Assembly: GCA_029243605.1 (NCBI GenBank)
Contig: JAQWRT010000026.1
Span: 1 to 64,000 of the forward strand
DNA from: Myxococcota bacterium
GTDB lineage: Bacteria > Myxococcota_A > UBA9160 > UBA4427
Reading direction: 5' to 3'
DNA length: 64,000 bases
The position numbers and the translations under genes were made by a program. Below the pieces are notes generated by a model, which saw only the letters and a list, made by a program, of their open reading frames with translations, had not been told where the DNA came from and searched no databases. Numbering within the stretch: the stretch's first letter is position 1; every line of letters begins with the position of its first letter. Below, piece after piece: positions 10,096 to 19,054 of the stretch.

Positions 10096-10887
10096 ATGGT
10101 TTTGGAGAACGAGGCGGTGGATGCCTCGGCCTTCGATCTCCCAGGCGACCCGGCGAGCCGGGTCGGGGTGCTCTGTGTGCACGGCCTCACGGGAACTCCC
10201 TACGAGGTTCGCCCCCTCGGACTGGCCTTGGCGGCCCGGGGCATGCGCGCTCGGGGTCCGCTGTTGCCCGGCCACGGCACTCGTCCCGAGGAATTGGCGG
10301 CCCTGGGATACGCGAGTTGGGTGGGGGCGGTGGAGGCCGAGTACCGGGCGCTGCGCGATGGGCACGAGTGGGTGGCGGTCCTGGGTCTCTCCCTGGGCGG
10401 GCTCTTGACCCTTGAACTCGCCAGCCGGGAACGCCCGGACGCCATCGCGGTGATTGGCACTCCCCTGGCTCTGCGCCCGCCGATCCCGCAACTGATCCCC
10501 CTGGCCAAGTACATCAAGCCCATGCTGGCCAAGGGCGAGGGCTCCGATATTCGCGACCCCGCCGCCCGGGCCAGGCACCCCGGCTACAAGCAGATGCCCC
10601 TGGCCAGCGTTCACGAGCTCGTGCGTCTTCAGCGCCGGGTGTCCGGGCGGCTCGGCGAGGTGCGCTCACCCGCGTTGGTGGCCCACGGAGCCCACGATCG
10701 CACGGCGGATCCTCGAGATGCCCAGCGGATTTTTCGCGAACTCGGTTCCTCGGTGAAGGAAGAACTGATTTGCCCGGAATCGGGCCACGTGGTCCCCGTG
10801 GATGTCGACGGCCCGTGGCTCGCGGAGAGAGTGGCGGATTTCATCGCGGACCAGTTGGCCGAAGCCGGCTTCCGACCCAACGCCTGA
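10096..10887 (+). CDS. alpha/beta hydrolase, carboxylesterase/monoacylglycerol-lipase-like
   Basis: A 263-residue cytoplasmic hydrolase of the alpha/beta fold. It has the oxyanion-loop region (VLCVHGLTGTPYEV), the nucleophile elbow GLSLGG with the catalytic Ser, an Asp in AHGAHDRTADP and the catalytic His in ESGHVVPVD. The short cap and overall size resemble Bacillus Est30-type carboxylesterases. The natural substrate is unknown. The ATG lies two bases after the larC stop, so it is probably transcribed with larBC, although nothing links its chemistry to the nickel cofactor. A longer reading frame extends upstream through larC but lacks homology there. Confidence 0.88.
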   Translation: MVLENEAVDASAFDLPGDPASRVGVLCVHGLTGTPYEVRPLGLALAARGMRARGPLLPGHGTRPEELAALGYASWVGAVEAEYRALRDGHEWVAVLGLSLGGLLTLELASRERPDAIAVIGTPLALRPPIPQLIPLAKYIKPMLAKGEGSDIRDPAARARHPGYKQMPLASVHELVRLQRRVSGRLGEVRSPALVAHGAHDRTADPRDAQRIFRELGSSVKEELICPESGHVVPVDVDGPWLAERVADFIADQLAEAGFRPNA

Positions 10888-10963
10888 CCGGGGCGGCCTG
10901 CTAATCTTTCGGATCAGGGAGTCCTTTCGGACGCTCCGGCAAAGCGAGTGAGGAGGAGCCAGG

Positions 10964-11812
10964 ATGAGTCGACCGGCGGGTGGTCTTGAGGGCAGGGCGG
11001 TTTTGGTGACCGGTGGAGGAACCGGCATCGGCGCGGCCTGTGCGGCCGGCCTGGCCGCGGATGGCGCAGCGGTGACGATCTGTGGCCGTCGCGAAGAGGT
11101 TCTCGAAGAGGCTGCGGCGGAGATCGCGCAGCGGGCGGGCTGCGGAGGCAGCGTCCAGTACGCCGTGGCCGACGTGACCGACGAGGCGAGTGTGGCCGCC
11201 GCGGTGGCCCGGGCCCTCGAACCCACGGGCCGGCTCGACGGCTGCGTGGCCAACGCGGGGGGCGGTGGGGGGATGGGTCCCTACCCGGTGCTCGATACCG
11301 ACGAGTTTCTCCGGGTCCTGCATTTGAACGTTCTGGGCACCATGCTCTGCGTGAAGCATGCCGGGCCGAAGATGGTCGCGGCGGGGGGCGGATCCTTCGT
11401 CGGGATGTCTTCCATTGCGGGGCATCTGCCCCATCCCTATTTCGGCGCGTACTGCGTGGGCAAGGCGGGAATCGAGGAGATGATGCGGAATTGCGCGAAT
11501 GAGTTCGGCGCCCGGAAGGTGCGTTTCAACGCCATCCGTCCGGGATTTATTGCGACGGAGATTATGGAGGGGGTGCCCCGGGATAGCCCCACCTTCGCGA
11601 GTTATCTCGAGAACACACCGATGGAGGGGGTGGGCGACCCCGCCGACGTCGCCGATCTGGCCCGCTTTCTCGTGGGGGACGAGTCGCGTTGGATCACGGG
11701 CACCTGCATCAACGTGGATGGGGGGCATCACCTGCGCCGAGGTCCCGACTTCGGTCCCTTTCTCGAGCCGGCGCATGGCCGAGATGTAATGCAGGGCGAA
11801 GCCCCGAGCTAG
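10964..11812 (+). CDS. SDR family NAD(P)-dependent oxidoreductase
   Basis: A classical short-chain dehydrogenase of 282 residues. The dinucleotide-binding motif TGGGTGIG is near the N-terminus, NAGG follows, and the catalytic Tyr-Lys pair is in YCVGK, with a Ser in GMSSIAGH. The FNAIRPGFIATEI segment and the C-terminal ITGTCINVDGGHHL are typical of the family. The substrate cannot be assigned. A clear purine-rich ribosome binding site (GAGGAGGAGCC) precedes the ATG. A Rieske protein follows 28 bases downstream, so the pair may act together in a redox catabolic step; that is inference only. Confidence 0.9.
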   Translation: MSRPAGGLEGRAVLVTGGGTGIGAACAAGLAADGAAVTICGRREEVLEEAAAEIAQRAGCGGSVQYAVADVTDEASVAAAVARALEPTGRLDGCVANAGGGGGMGPYPVLDTDEFLRVLHLNVLGTMLCVKHAGPKMVAAGGGSFVGMSSIAGHLPHPYFGAYCVGKAGIEEMMRNCANEFGARKVRFNAIRPGFIATEIMEGVPRDSPTFASYLENTPMEGVGDPADVADLARFLVGDESRWITGTCINVDGGHHLRRGPDFGPFLEPAHGRDVMQGEAPS

Positions 11813-11840
11813 GCCTCGGCCCTTCGACCAACGGAAGACC

Positions 11841-12218
11841 ATGAAAGATCCCTGGGAGCCAGATATCTGCGGCCTCGATGAAGTGCCCGAAGGCGGGGCG
11901 CGGGGCTTTTCCGTGACGGGCGAGGACGGGGTGGCTCTGCGGCTCATCGTCGTGCGAAGGCTCGGGGATATCCGTGTTTACGAGAATCGATGTCCCCACC
12001 GGGGGACCCCTCTGGACTGGGCACCCGACCGCTTCCTCGACGAAACGGGTGAGTTCCTCGTGTGTTCGACCCACGCAGCGCTCTTTCGGATCGAGGACGG
12101 TGCGTGCGTGAGCGGGCCCTGCCCGGGAGAATTTCTGAAGGCTCGAAACTCCAGACTCTTCAATGGGCGGCTGCTTCTCACGGATTCCGCCGAGAAGTCG
12201 CCCCCCCCAGAGGACTGA
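11841..12218 (+). CDS. Rieske [2Fe-2S] domain protein
   Basis: A 125-residue stand-alone Rieske ferredoxin-type protein. The cluster ligands are visible as CPHRG and CSTH, separated by about 20 residues, which fits the CxH...CxxH pattern. There is no signal peptide or membrane segment, so it is a soluble electron carrier or the ferredoxin component of an oxygenase rather than part of a bc1 complex. It sits 28 bases after the SDR gene, so the two are probably co-transcribed. No oxygenase large subunit is nearby and the physiological partner is unknown. Confidence 0.88.
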   Translation: MKDPWEPDICGLDEVPEGGARGFSVTGEDGVALRLIVVRRLGDIRVYENRCPHRGTPLDWAPDRFLDETGEFLVCSTHAALFRIEDGACVSGPCPGEFLKARNSRLFNGRLLLTDSAEKSPPPED

Positions 12219-12286
12219 GCTAGAACACGGAACCGGGCTATTCCCGGATTGCTAGGCTGGCTGTCTATTTCCCGAAGGAGTGTGAG

Positions 12287-14227
12287 ATGAAGCGCGTGAT
12301 TGCCCTGATCCTGACCGGTCTTCTTTGTATCGCAGCGTCGGCCGTGGCCGAGGAAACGCGTCCCTACCCGGTGACCGAAGAACGCGAAGCCTGCGCCGAC
12401 TACGACCCCCTCCGCCGGCCCTTCTTCGGCGATACCCACGTGCATACGACGTATTCGTTCGATGCCAACTCTCAGGACACCCGCAATACGCCGCGAGATG
12501 CCTACCGCCTGGCCAAGGGAGAGAGAGTCGGGCTCCAGCCCTACGATGCCCAGGGAAAAGCCCAGCGTACGGCCAAGTTGCGCCGGCCCCTGGATTTCAC
12601 AGCTCTGACCGATCACGCGGAGACCCTGGGTGAAGTTCGCATCTGTCGGGATGAGTCGTTGCCTGGAAGCGACTCGGATTTCTGCTGGACCTATCGGCTC
12701 GACCCCAGTCAGGGCTTCGCCCCCATCGCCTTTCGGGTTCTGCTCTCTCGGGAGCGCTTCCAATTCTGCGGTGAGAACGGAGAACTCTGCCGGGAACAGA
12801 CGATGGCGGTCTGGCGCGACATACAGGAAGCGGCCGAGGAGGCTTACGACCGCACCTCTGAATGCGCCTTTACAAGTTTTGTGGGGTACGAGTGGACAGG
12901 GACGGCGGCTGGCGGGATCAACCTCCACCGCAATGTCATCTTTCGCAACGAAAGGGTGCCCAGCCTGCCTCCGAGTTGGGTCGATACGCCCTCCGCCTTC
13001 AATCTCTGGGAGCACCTCCAGCGGAAATGCGTCGACGGCATCGCGGGCTGCGATGCGCTCACGATTCCCCACAACTCGAACTTGAGCGGGCCGGGGCTGA
13101 TTTTTGCTTCCGCGAAGATAGAGGGCGTGGAAGATTTGGATATGCCCGTAGACGCCGAAGAGGCTTCTCTCCGCCAGCGGTGGGAACCCCTGGTGGAGAT
13201 TATGCAACACAAGGGAGATTCCGAGTGCCTCCTCGGTGGGGACACCACCGACGAGGCCTGTGGCTTCGAGAAACTTCCCTATAACAGCTTCGCCGGTGTC
13301 GGTCGGATCGCCGCGAATGGGGGACTCTCCCGGCTGGGCGCCGCCATGGCTCCCGATAAACGCGGCATGGTGCGTGAGGCCCTCAAGAAGGGTTTGGTTA
13401 TCCAGGAGCAGGTCGGGGAGAACCCGCTCAAGTACGGGATCATCGCGAGTACGGACACTCACCTGGGCACCCCGGGCTTGACCATGGAAGATGAATCCAA
13501 GGGCCACGGCGGTGCCGGATCACGGAACGCCGCGGGCTTGCCCGACGATCTGGAATTCGGTCCCGGCGGTCTGGCGGTGATCTGGGCCGAAGAAAATTCC
13601 CGCGATGCGATTTTTGCCGGCATGCAGCGCCGGGAAGCCTATGGAACGAGTGGAACCCGGCCCGTGGTGCGCTTTTTCGGAGGCTGGGATTATTCGGACG
13701 ATCTTTGCGGGAACGCCGATCTTGTCTCCCAGGGCTATGCCGGGGGAGTGCCCATGGGCGGAGACCTCAGCCAGGCTCCGGCCGGCGCCGGGGCACCGCG
13801 CTTCGTGGTGTCCGCGCTTCAGGATCCAGGGACGCCCAGTGTACCGGGCACGCCCCTCCAGCGAGTTCAGGTGGTCAAGGGCTGGGTCAAGGACGGCGCG
13901 GCCCACGAAAAGGTTTATGACGTGGCGGGCGGGGATAATGGCGCGAGCGTCGACACGTCGACCTGTGAGCGGAAGGGGGAGGGGGCGGGTTCCCTTTGCG
14001 CGGTCTGGCAGGATCCGGACTTCGATTCGAGGGAGGGCGCGTTCTATTACGCGCGTGTCCTGGAGAACCCCACCTGTCGCTGGAGCCAGCAGATCTGCGT
14101 GGACTCCGGGGTTTCCTGCGACGATCCCTCCACCATCGGTCCGGGGCTCGAGGGTTGCTGCAGCCAGGCCCATGTGGCCACGGTTCAGGAGCGCGCCTGG
14201 ACATCGCCGATCTGGTACGCGCCCTGA
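12287..14227 (+). CDS. exported DUF3604 family protein
   Basis: A 646-residue exported protein with an N-terminal Sec signal (MKRVIALILTGLLCIAASA, cleavage near AVAEE). The body matches the DUF3604 family, whose metal-site-like motifs resemble PHP-type phosphoesterases: GDTHVHTTYSFDA, LTDHAETLGE and STDTHLGTPG. Those His/Asp residues probably bind metals, but the family has no settled activity. It is unusually Cys-rich for its family, with many paired Cys likely to be periplasmic disulphides. A strong ribosome binding site (GAAGGAG) precedes the ATG. It appears to be a single-gene unit. Confidence 0.85.
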   Translation: MKRVIALILTGLLCIAASAVAEETRPYPVTEEREACADYDPLRRPFFGDTHVHTTYSFDANSQDTRNTPRDAYRLAKGERVGLQPYDAQGKAQRTAKLRRPLDFTALTDHAETLGEVRICRDESLPGSDSDFCWTYRLDPSQGFAPIAFRVLLSRERFQFCGENGELCREQTMAVWRDIQEAAEEAYDRTSECAFTSFVGYEWTGTAAGGINLHRNVIFRNERVPSLPPSWVDTPSAFNLWEHLQRKCVDGIAGCDALTIPHNSNLSGPGLIFASAKIEGVEDLDMPVDAEEASLRQRWEPLVEIMQHKGDSECLLGGDTTDEACGFEKLPYNSFAGVGRIAANGGLSRLGAAMAPDKRGMVREALKKGLVIQEQVGENPLKYGIIASTDTHLGTPGLTMEDESKGHGGAGSRNAAGLPDDLEFGPGGLAVIWAEENSRDAIFAGMQRREAYGTSGTRPVVRFFGGWDYSDDLCGNADLVSQGYAGGVPMGGDLSQAPAGAGAPRFVVSALQDPGTPSVPGTPLQRVQVVKGWVKDGAAHEKVYDVAGGDNGASVDTSTCERKGEGAGSLCAVWQDPDFDSREGAFYYARVLENPTCRWSQQICVDSGVSCDDPSTIGPGLEGCCSQAHVATVQERAWTSPIWYAP

Positions 14228-14558
14228 GCCGGCGGCGAAACTAGTCCCTTCCTCGCTTCGGCGGACGAAGTCCCGAAGCCTCTGAGGCCCAACCCCTGGA
14301 GGCAACGCTCGGGCCAATGGTCGGGCTCGAGCCCGGAACCCTCGGTCGTGCTCGGGGCTCCCGTGCGGGTGCGGCGAAGTTGCTGCACGGCTGCTTATCG
14401 CCTGCGGCCCGGAGCGCGATCCTCCCGGTTCTCCTCAATGTGGACCCGCTTTCGTGCCGATAGGGAGAGAAGGACCCAACCCCCGTGGTGGGGGCATCGG
14501 CCAGCGGGCCGGTCTGTGATGACCCCGATTGAGGTCCATCGGGACGGCGGCGGTGCGC
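14228..14558. other. non-coding gap before the hybrid kinase gene
   Basis: About 330 bases between the DUF3604 gene and the kinase ATG. The segment 14305-14360 contains GC-rich imperfect inverted repeats around CTCGGGC...GCCCGAG-like sequence. They have no T-run and match no riboswitch I recognise; I checked specifically for a c-di-GMP (GEMM) core and did not find one. No convincing open reading frame is present. Confidence 0.4.
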
Positions 14559-17102
14559 ATGCGGCTGGCGAGAAAAATCGAGAAGCACCTGGGCTTTCGG
14601 GGCAACGCGGCTCCCGGCCCCGACGCCCTGGCACGCCTTTCCCCGGCGTTCGCCTGGATGCTCTTGGCGTGCGGAGTCCCCGCCGGTCTGCTTTGGCTCG
14701 GAGTTGATTTCTCCCTGGGGCAAGCGGTCGCTCCGGGTGCGGCGTTCCCTCTCAATGGGTCGCCCCGATCGGTCGAGGGCTTGGGCGTTGTCATTCGGGG
14801 CGCCTATATCCACACCATTCTCGAATGGATGACCCTTCTTGCCGCGATCTTCTTCTGTCTTCTGGCCTACGCGCGTTTTCGTCTGGTGCGCGACTACTCG
14901 CTGCCGATTCTGGGTCTGACCCTGGCACTCGCCGGCTTCATGACCGTCTCGCGCGGGCTCGTTGGGAACGGCCTGATCGCCGGCAATGCCGAGCAGGGGG
15001 CACTTCTTCCTCTGGCTTGGGTCACCACGCGAAGCTTGGTGGCGGGGCTCCTGTTGTTGGGGGTCAGCCTGGTCATCTGGAACGACAAGAAGAAGCACTT
15101 TTATGCCTCCTGTGCGTTTCTGGTTCTTGCCAGCGTTGGTGCGGGGTTGTTGGCCGATGGCCTGATCTTGAATTTTATGGGGCCGGATGGTGCCTCGGGT
15201 GGAAGCCAGGTGGCCGAACGTCTGGCCCAGCCCATCGAGTTCCTGCCCGCTCTGATCTATTTGGCGGGAGCGCTAATCATCTACCCCCGTTATCTCGCGG
15301 GCCGTTGGGACGCCTTGTCCATCGCATTTGCGCTTTCGTTGGTTCCCCACCTCGCGGCCGAGTTGTACACGACCTTTTTGTCGACGCAGATGCTCGACTC
15401 AGCTTTCAATATCGCGCATGCCCTGAACGCAGTGGCCTATCTGATTCCTGTGGGCGGCCTTCTCTACGACTATTTCTCGACCTTCCGCGAGCTGGAGCAA
15501 AAGACTGATCGGTTGAACGAGCAGAGTGAAAAGTTCAAAGCTCAGGCCAAGGCTCTCGATCAGGCGCGCAAGAAGGCCGAAGCGGCCAATCGGGCCAAGA
15601 GCGAGTTTCTTGCCAATATGAGCCACGAGATTCGCACTCCCCTGACCGCGATGGTGGGCTACGCCGAGTTGTTGACCCGGCCCAATCGGAAGTCCGGCGA
15701 TCAGGAGGCCTGGATGAAGGGGCTTCGTCGTGGTTCGAACCACCTGCTCGCGCTGGTCAACGATATTCTGGACCTCTCCAAAATCGAGGCCGGGAAAATG
15801 AAGCTCTCTCTCGAGCCGCAATCCCCTCTTCAGATCGTGCGTCAGGTAGTTCAGTTGATGCGTCCCCAGGCCAAGGAGAAAATGCTCTACCTCTCCCTGG
15901 AGCTCGCCGGCAATCTCCCCAGGATCATAGAGACCGACGAAGTTCGTTTGCGGCAGGTTCTGGTGAACCTTGTTGGCAACGCGGTGAAGTTTACCGATAC
16001 CGGCGGCATCACGATCAAGATGCAGATGCGCAAGCAGGGAAAGGATTCGGCCGTTCTGGAGATTTCGGTAAAGGACACGGGCATCGGAATTCCCGAAGAT
16101 CAGCTTTCGGAGATTTTCTCGCCCTTCACCCAGGCGTCGGAACAATTGCACGAGGGGACGGGGCTGGGCCTGGATATTTCGATTCGCATGGCCGAGCTCT
16201 TGGGGGGCAATCTCTCGGTGCAGTCGAAGCTCGGAGACGGGAGTACCTTCGCCCTGGTTTTGGATGTAGGGCCGATGGCGGGCCTTGATATGGTTGAGCC
16301 CTCGGAACTGGCTCGGACACCCGACCCTTCCCTGGCCGCCAATGGCGCCCCGGAAACCGAACTCAGCCTCGAGGGGCGGCGAGTACTGGTTGTCGAAGAC
16401 GGCCGAGACAACCAACGGATACTCCGTTTCCTGCTCGAGGAGGCCGGAGCCGAGGTCGACGTCGCAGAGGACGGAAAACAAGCCGTGGATCAGGTCGTCG
16501 CGAGCTCGAATACCTACGACCTGGTGCTGATGGATGTCCAGATGCCGGTGATGGACGGTTATGAGGCGACAGCAGAATTGAGGAGTCGGGGTTTTAGCAA
16601 TCCGATTATCGCCATTACCGCCTACGCCCTGGCAAGAGATCTGAAGCGTTGTCTGGAAGTCGGCTGCAACGATTTTGTGACGAAGCCGCTGGTTCCCGGG
16701 CAGCTCCTGAATACCCTTGAGCGGTGGCTAGGGAAGCAGTCGCAGTATGCGAAAGTCGCGCCCGAGGTTGGCCAGGGAGATGCGAGCCGAGATGCGCGTT
16801 TCCAAAAGCTCGTGGACAAGTTTATTTCGACGATTCCCCAGAAGATCAAGGCCCTCGAAGATGCATTGAGTGGCCGAGATGATGAAGCTCTACCCACCTT
16901 GGTTCATCAGCTCAAGGGGTCGGCCGGGAGTTATGGCTTCGAGGAGATTAGTCTCCGGGCGCGCCGGTGCGAGCAGGCTCTTCGCCCGGAAGGAATCGAC
17001 GATGAGGCATTTCGGCAAGTGAAAGACTTGATCGCGGGATTGAAGGACTTGGTCGCTAATCAAGAGGAAAAGCAGATTTCGGGTGAGGTCGATCCGACAT
17101 GA
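14559..17102 (+). CDS. membrane hybrid histidine kinase with receiver and Hpt domains
   Basis: An 847-residue hybrid sensor kinase. About eight hydrophobic helices (residues 25-310) form a polytopic sensor resembling MASE-type membrane domains. A charged coiled coil leads to the kinase: His356 in NMSHEIRTPL, then the ATPase N, G1 and G2 boxes (LVNLVGNAVKFTD, VKDTGIGIP, TGLGLDIS). A receiver follows with phospho-Asp659 (MDVQMPVMDG), and a C-terminal Hpt domain has His783 (VHQLKGSAGS). One chain therefore carries a full His-Asp-His relay. ATG 14559 is preferred; GTG 14553 and TTG 14529 are possible. It overlaps the next gene by ATGA. Confidence 0.93.
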   Translation: MRLARKIEKHLGFRGNAAPGPDALARLSPAFAWMLLACGVPAGLLWLGVDFSLGQAVAPGAAFPLNGSPRSVEGLGVVIRGAYIHTILEWMTLLAAIFFCLLAYARFRLVRDYSLPILGLTLALAGFMTVSRGLVGNGLIAGNAEQGALLPLAWVTTRSLVAGLLLLGVSLVIWNDKKKHFYASCAFLVLASVGAGLLADGLILNFMGPDGASGGSQVAERLAQPIEFLPALIYLAGALIIYPRYLAGRWDALSIAFALSLVPHLAAELYTTFLSTQMLDSAFNIAHALNAVAYLIPVGGLLYDYFSTFRELEQKTDRLNEQSEKFKAQAKALDQARKKAEAANRAKSEFLANMSHEIRTPLTAMVGYAELLTRPNRKSGDQEAWMKGLRRGSNHLLALVNDILDLSKIEAGKMKLSLEPQSPLQIVRQVVQLMRPQAKEKMLYLSLELAGNLPRIIETDEVRLRQVLVNLVGNAVKFTDTGGITIKMQMRKQGKDSAVLEISVKDTGIGIPEDQLSEIFSPFTQASEQLHEGTGLGLDISIRMAELLGGNLSVQSKLGDGSTFALVLDVGPMAGLDMVEPSELARTPDPSLAANGAPETELSLEGRRVLVVEDGRDNQRILRFLLEEAGAEVDVAEDGKQAVDQVVASSNTYDLVLMDVQMPVMDGYEATAELRSRGFSNPIIAITAYALARDLKRCLEVGCNDFVTKPLVPGQLLNTLERWLGKQSQYAKVAPEVGQGDASRDARFQKLVDKFISTIPQKIKALEDALSGRDDEALPTLVHQLKGSAGSYGFEEISLRARRCEQALRPEGIDDEAFRQVKDLIAGLKDLVANQEEKQISGEVDPT

Positions 17103-18049
17103 AGGTTTTTTCAGCTAAGGGGAACGACGAGATGGTGTCAGCTGGTGAGTCCGAGAGGGTTCTTCTGATCGATGATGACCCGCATATTCATGATCTGGTT
17201 TCATTCCACCTGGAGAACCGGGTCGGGGGCGTGATCAGCGCAATGGACGCTCGTTCGGGGAAGTCTCTCGCGGTGCAGCAACGGCCCTCATTGATCCTTC
17301 TGGATATACAGATGCCCGATGAGGATGGCGTATCCCTTTGTAGGAGCCTTCAGAGATTGCCCGAAACTCGCGATATCCCCGTGGTATTCCTGACGGGTTG
17401 TGAGGAAGAGGCGCAACTCGCCGAAGCCTTCGATGCCGGGGCGGTGGACTACATCAAGAAACCCATCTGTCAGACCGAGTTGGTCGCTCGTGTTGGGGCG
17501 AGGTTGCGAGCCAAGTCGACTCTGGATCGAGTGCGCGAACAAGCCCGGGTCGACGGATTGACCGGACTCGGGAATCGAGCCGCTCTCGACGAGATGCTGG
17601 CTGAGAAGAGCCGGGAATGGGAGAAGGAAGGTTTTTGCTTCAGCTTGGCCATTCTCGATCTGGATCACTTCAAGCGGATTAACGATGACCGAGGCCATCA
17701 AGCAGGCGATTTGGTCCTCGCCGCCGCCGCCGCTGCATTCGGAAAGGTGAGTCGACCTTCGGATCGACTCTATCGCTATGGAGGCGACGAATTTGTCGCG
17801 ATGATTCCCGGCGAGGATGCTCGGGATACCCTGCGAGTTGTGGAGAGGATGGTTGCCGCGGCGAGCGAGATTCGCTTCGACGCCCCCCACGAGGATATTC
17901 AGATCAGCTGTAGCGCAGGGGTGGTCAGCCCCGATGCGTCGCTCTCCATCTTTGAGTCCGCCCAGGTTCTCGAATTGGCCGACCGGGCGCTCTACCACGC
18001 CAAGCGCATGGGGAGAAATTGTGCCGTGGCCTACTCGGATTCCATGTGA
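17099..18049 (+). CDS. response regulator with GGDEF domain (diguanylate cyclase)
   Basis: A 316-residue protein with an N-terminal receiver (acidic pair in LLIDDDPH, phospho-Asp in LILLDIQMPDEDG, Lys in YIKKPI) and a C-terminal GGDEF domain. The active site is intact (YRYGGDEF), and an RxxD inhibitory site (RPSD) lies five residues upstream, the spacing typical for c-di-GMP feedback inhibition. It should synthesise c-di-GMP when phosphorylated, in the style of PleD/WspR. Its ATG overlaps the stop of the hybrid kinase gene, which makes that kinase's Hpt the likely phosphodonor. The receptor for the c-di-GMP signal is not in this window. Confidence 0.93.
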   Translation: MKVFSAKGNDEMVSAGESERVLLIDDDPHIHDLVSFHLENRVGGVISAMDARSGKSLAVQQRPSLILLDIQMPDEDGVSLCRSLQRLPETRDIPVVFLTGCEEEAQLAEAFDAGAVDYIKKPICQTELVARVGARLRAKSTLDRVREQARVDGLTGLGNRAALDEMLAEKSREWEKEGFCFSLAILDLDHFKRINDDRGHQAGDLVLAAAAAAFGKVSRPSDRLYRYGGDEFVAMIPGEDARDTLRVVERMVAAASEIRFDAPHEDIQISCSAGVVSPDASLSIFESAQVLELADRALYHAKRMGRNCAVAYSDSM

Positions 18050-18094
18050 TCCGAGGGGCGCGCAGATGACCCGTTTAAGAGAGAGGACTTGCCC

Positions 18095-18868
18095 ATGACA
18101 CTCCCTTCAAAGCGATTTTCGGATCGGCCGATCCGCGTGCTCCTGGTCGGGAGCCTTGGGCAGGCGATGCGCGAGTTTTTGAAGGCCTCCCTCGAGCCTC
18201 AAGGAATGGTTGTCGAGGTCGAGTCCGAGAGCCTCGAGGCGATTGGTCCGGGGGCCGAAACCGAGTTCGATTGCGTTCTGGCGAGCGCCGACCCGGTCAC
18301 CCTGGGAGAACTCTTCGTGCACGGCTCTACTCGTGTTCCGGTCATCGCGGTGAGCGAAGAGGCAAACCGGGGGGGGCGGCTTCGCGCCCTCGAGTCGGGT
18401 GCCCAGGAGTGCCTGGAGGCGCCCTTCGGGATCAGCGAATTGGTCGGCCGAATCCTTGCCCTTATTTCATCGGACCCGGGCTCTGGATTGACTCGGGAGG
18501 ATGCGGCCTGGCCGAAAGATTTTGAGTACGCCCGGGAATTGAGGTTGGTGGACCGGAGCGACAGGAGTGTGTCCTTGACCCGGGGCGAGGACGCGATCTT
18601 GAACTGCCTGCTGTCCTCACCGGGGCAAGTGCTCGGCGCATCGGATTTGGCGCTCAGACTGTGGGGACCCGAGGGAGAGCGCAACACGGCGCGGGTGGAG
18701 GGCCTGGTCGCCAACCTCCGGCGAAAGCTCGACCGGGGGCACCCCCAGCGGGTAATCGAAGTGGTGGGCGCCGAGGGCTATTCCCTGGCTTCTGCTAGGC
18801 CCCTCCAGAGCCTCGGGGGCCTGGCATTGGGCCCCACCGGAGCTGCGGATCCGTCGCCCAGGCGTTGA
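18095..18868 (+). CDS. winged-helix regulator with degenerate receiver domain
   Basis: A 257-residue OmpR/PhoB-like protein. The C-terminal DNA-binding winged helix is well kept (LTRGEDAILNCLLSS, RVEGLVANLRRKLDRG, IEVVGAEGYSLA). The N-terminal domain has receiver-like alternation, but the acidic pair is replaced by VLLVGS, and the segment where the phospho-Asp belongs reads LASADPVT, two residues out of register. It is probably phosphorylation-independent or responds to another signal. The frame also allows a TTG start at 18089; ATG 18095 with GAGAGG upstream is preferred. It is the third gene of the signalling cluster, 45 bases after the cyclase. Confidence 0.82.
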   Translation: MTLPSKRFSDRPIRVLLVGSLGQAMREFLKASLEPQGMVVEVESESLEAIGPGAETEFDCVLASADPVTLGELFVHGSTRVPVIAVSEEANRGGRLRALESGAQECLEAPFGISELVGRILALISSDPGSGLTREDAAWPKDFEYARELRLVDRSDRSVSLTRGEDAILNCLLSSPGQVLGASDLALRLWGPEGERNTARVEGLVANLRRKLDRGHPQRVIEVVGAEGYSLASARPLQSLGGLALGPTGAADPSPRR

Positions 18869-19054
18869 GACCCGTGCCCTGTAATTGTAAAACTTTTTTG
18901 AAACGGTTAGTTGGAACTCTTCTCGGGACCCGTCCCTCGGGCGCGGGGAGAATTCTCCCTGGGCTCCATTGCGCTTGGGCGGCAGGCTTATATTCTGGTG
19001 GCACGATATGAGGACACGCCTTTCTCCGGTGGGGGATCAGGCGAGAGGAGCAAA

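Noticed and set aside
11978-13507. 509-codon minus-strand frame over the Rieske and DUF3604 genes
   Set aside because: Shadow of the two real genes; no signal, motif or ribosome site of its own.
14228-14558. Possible c-di-GMP riboswitch ahead of the kinase operon
   Set aside because: The conserved GEMM core was not found; only unspecific GC-rich repeats are present.
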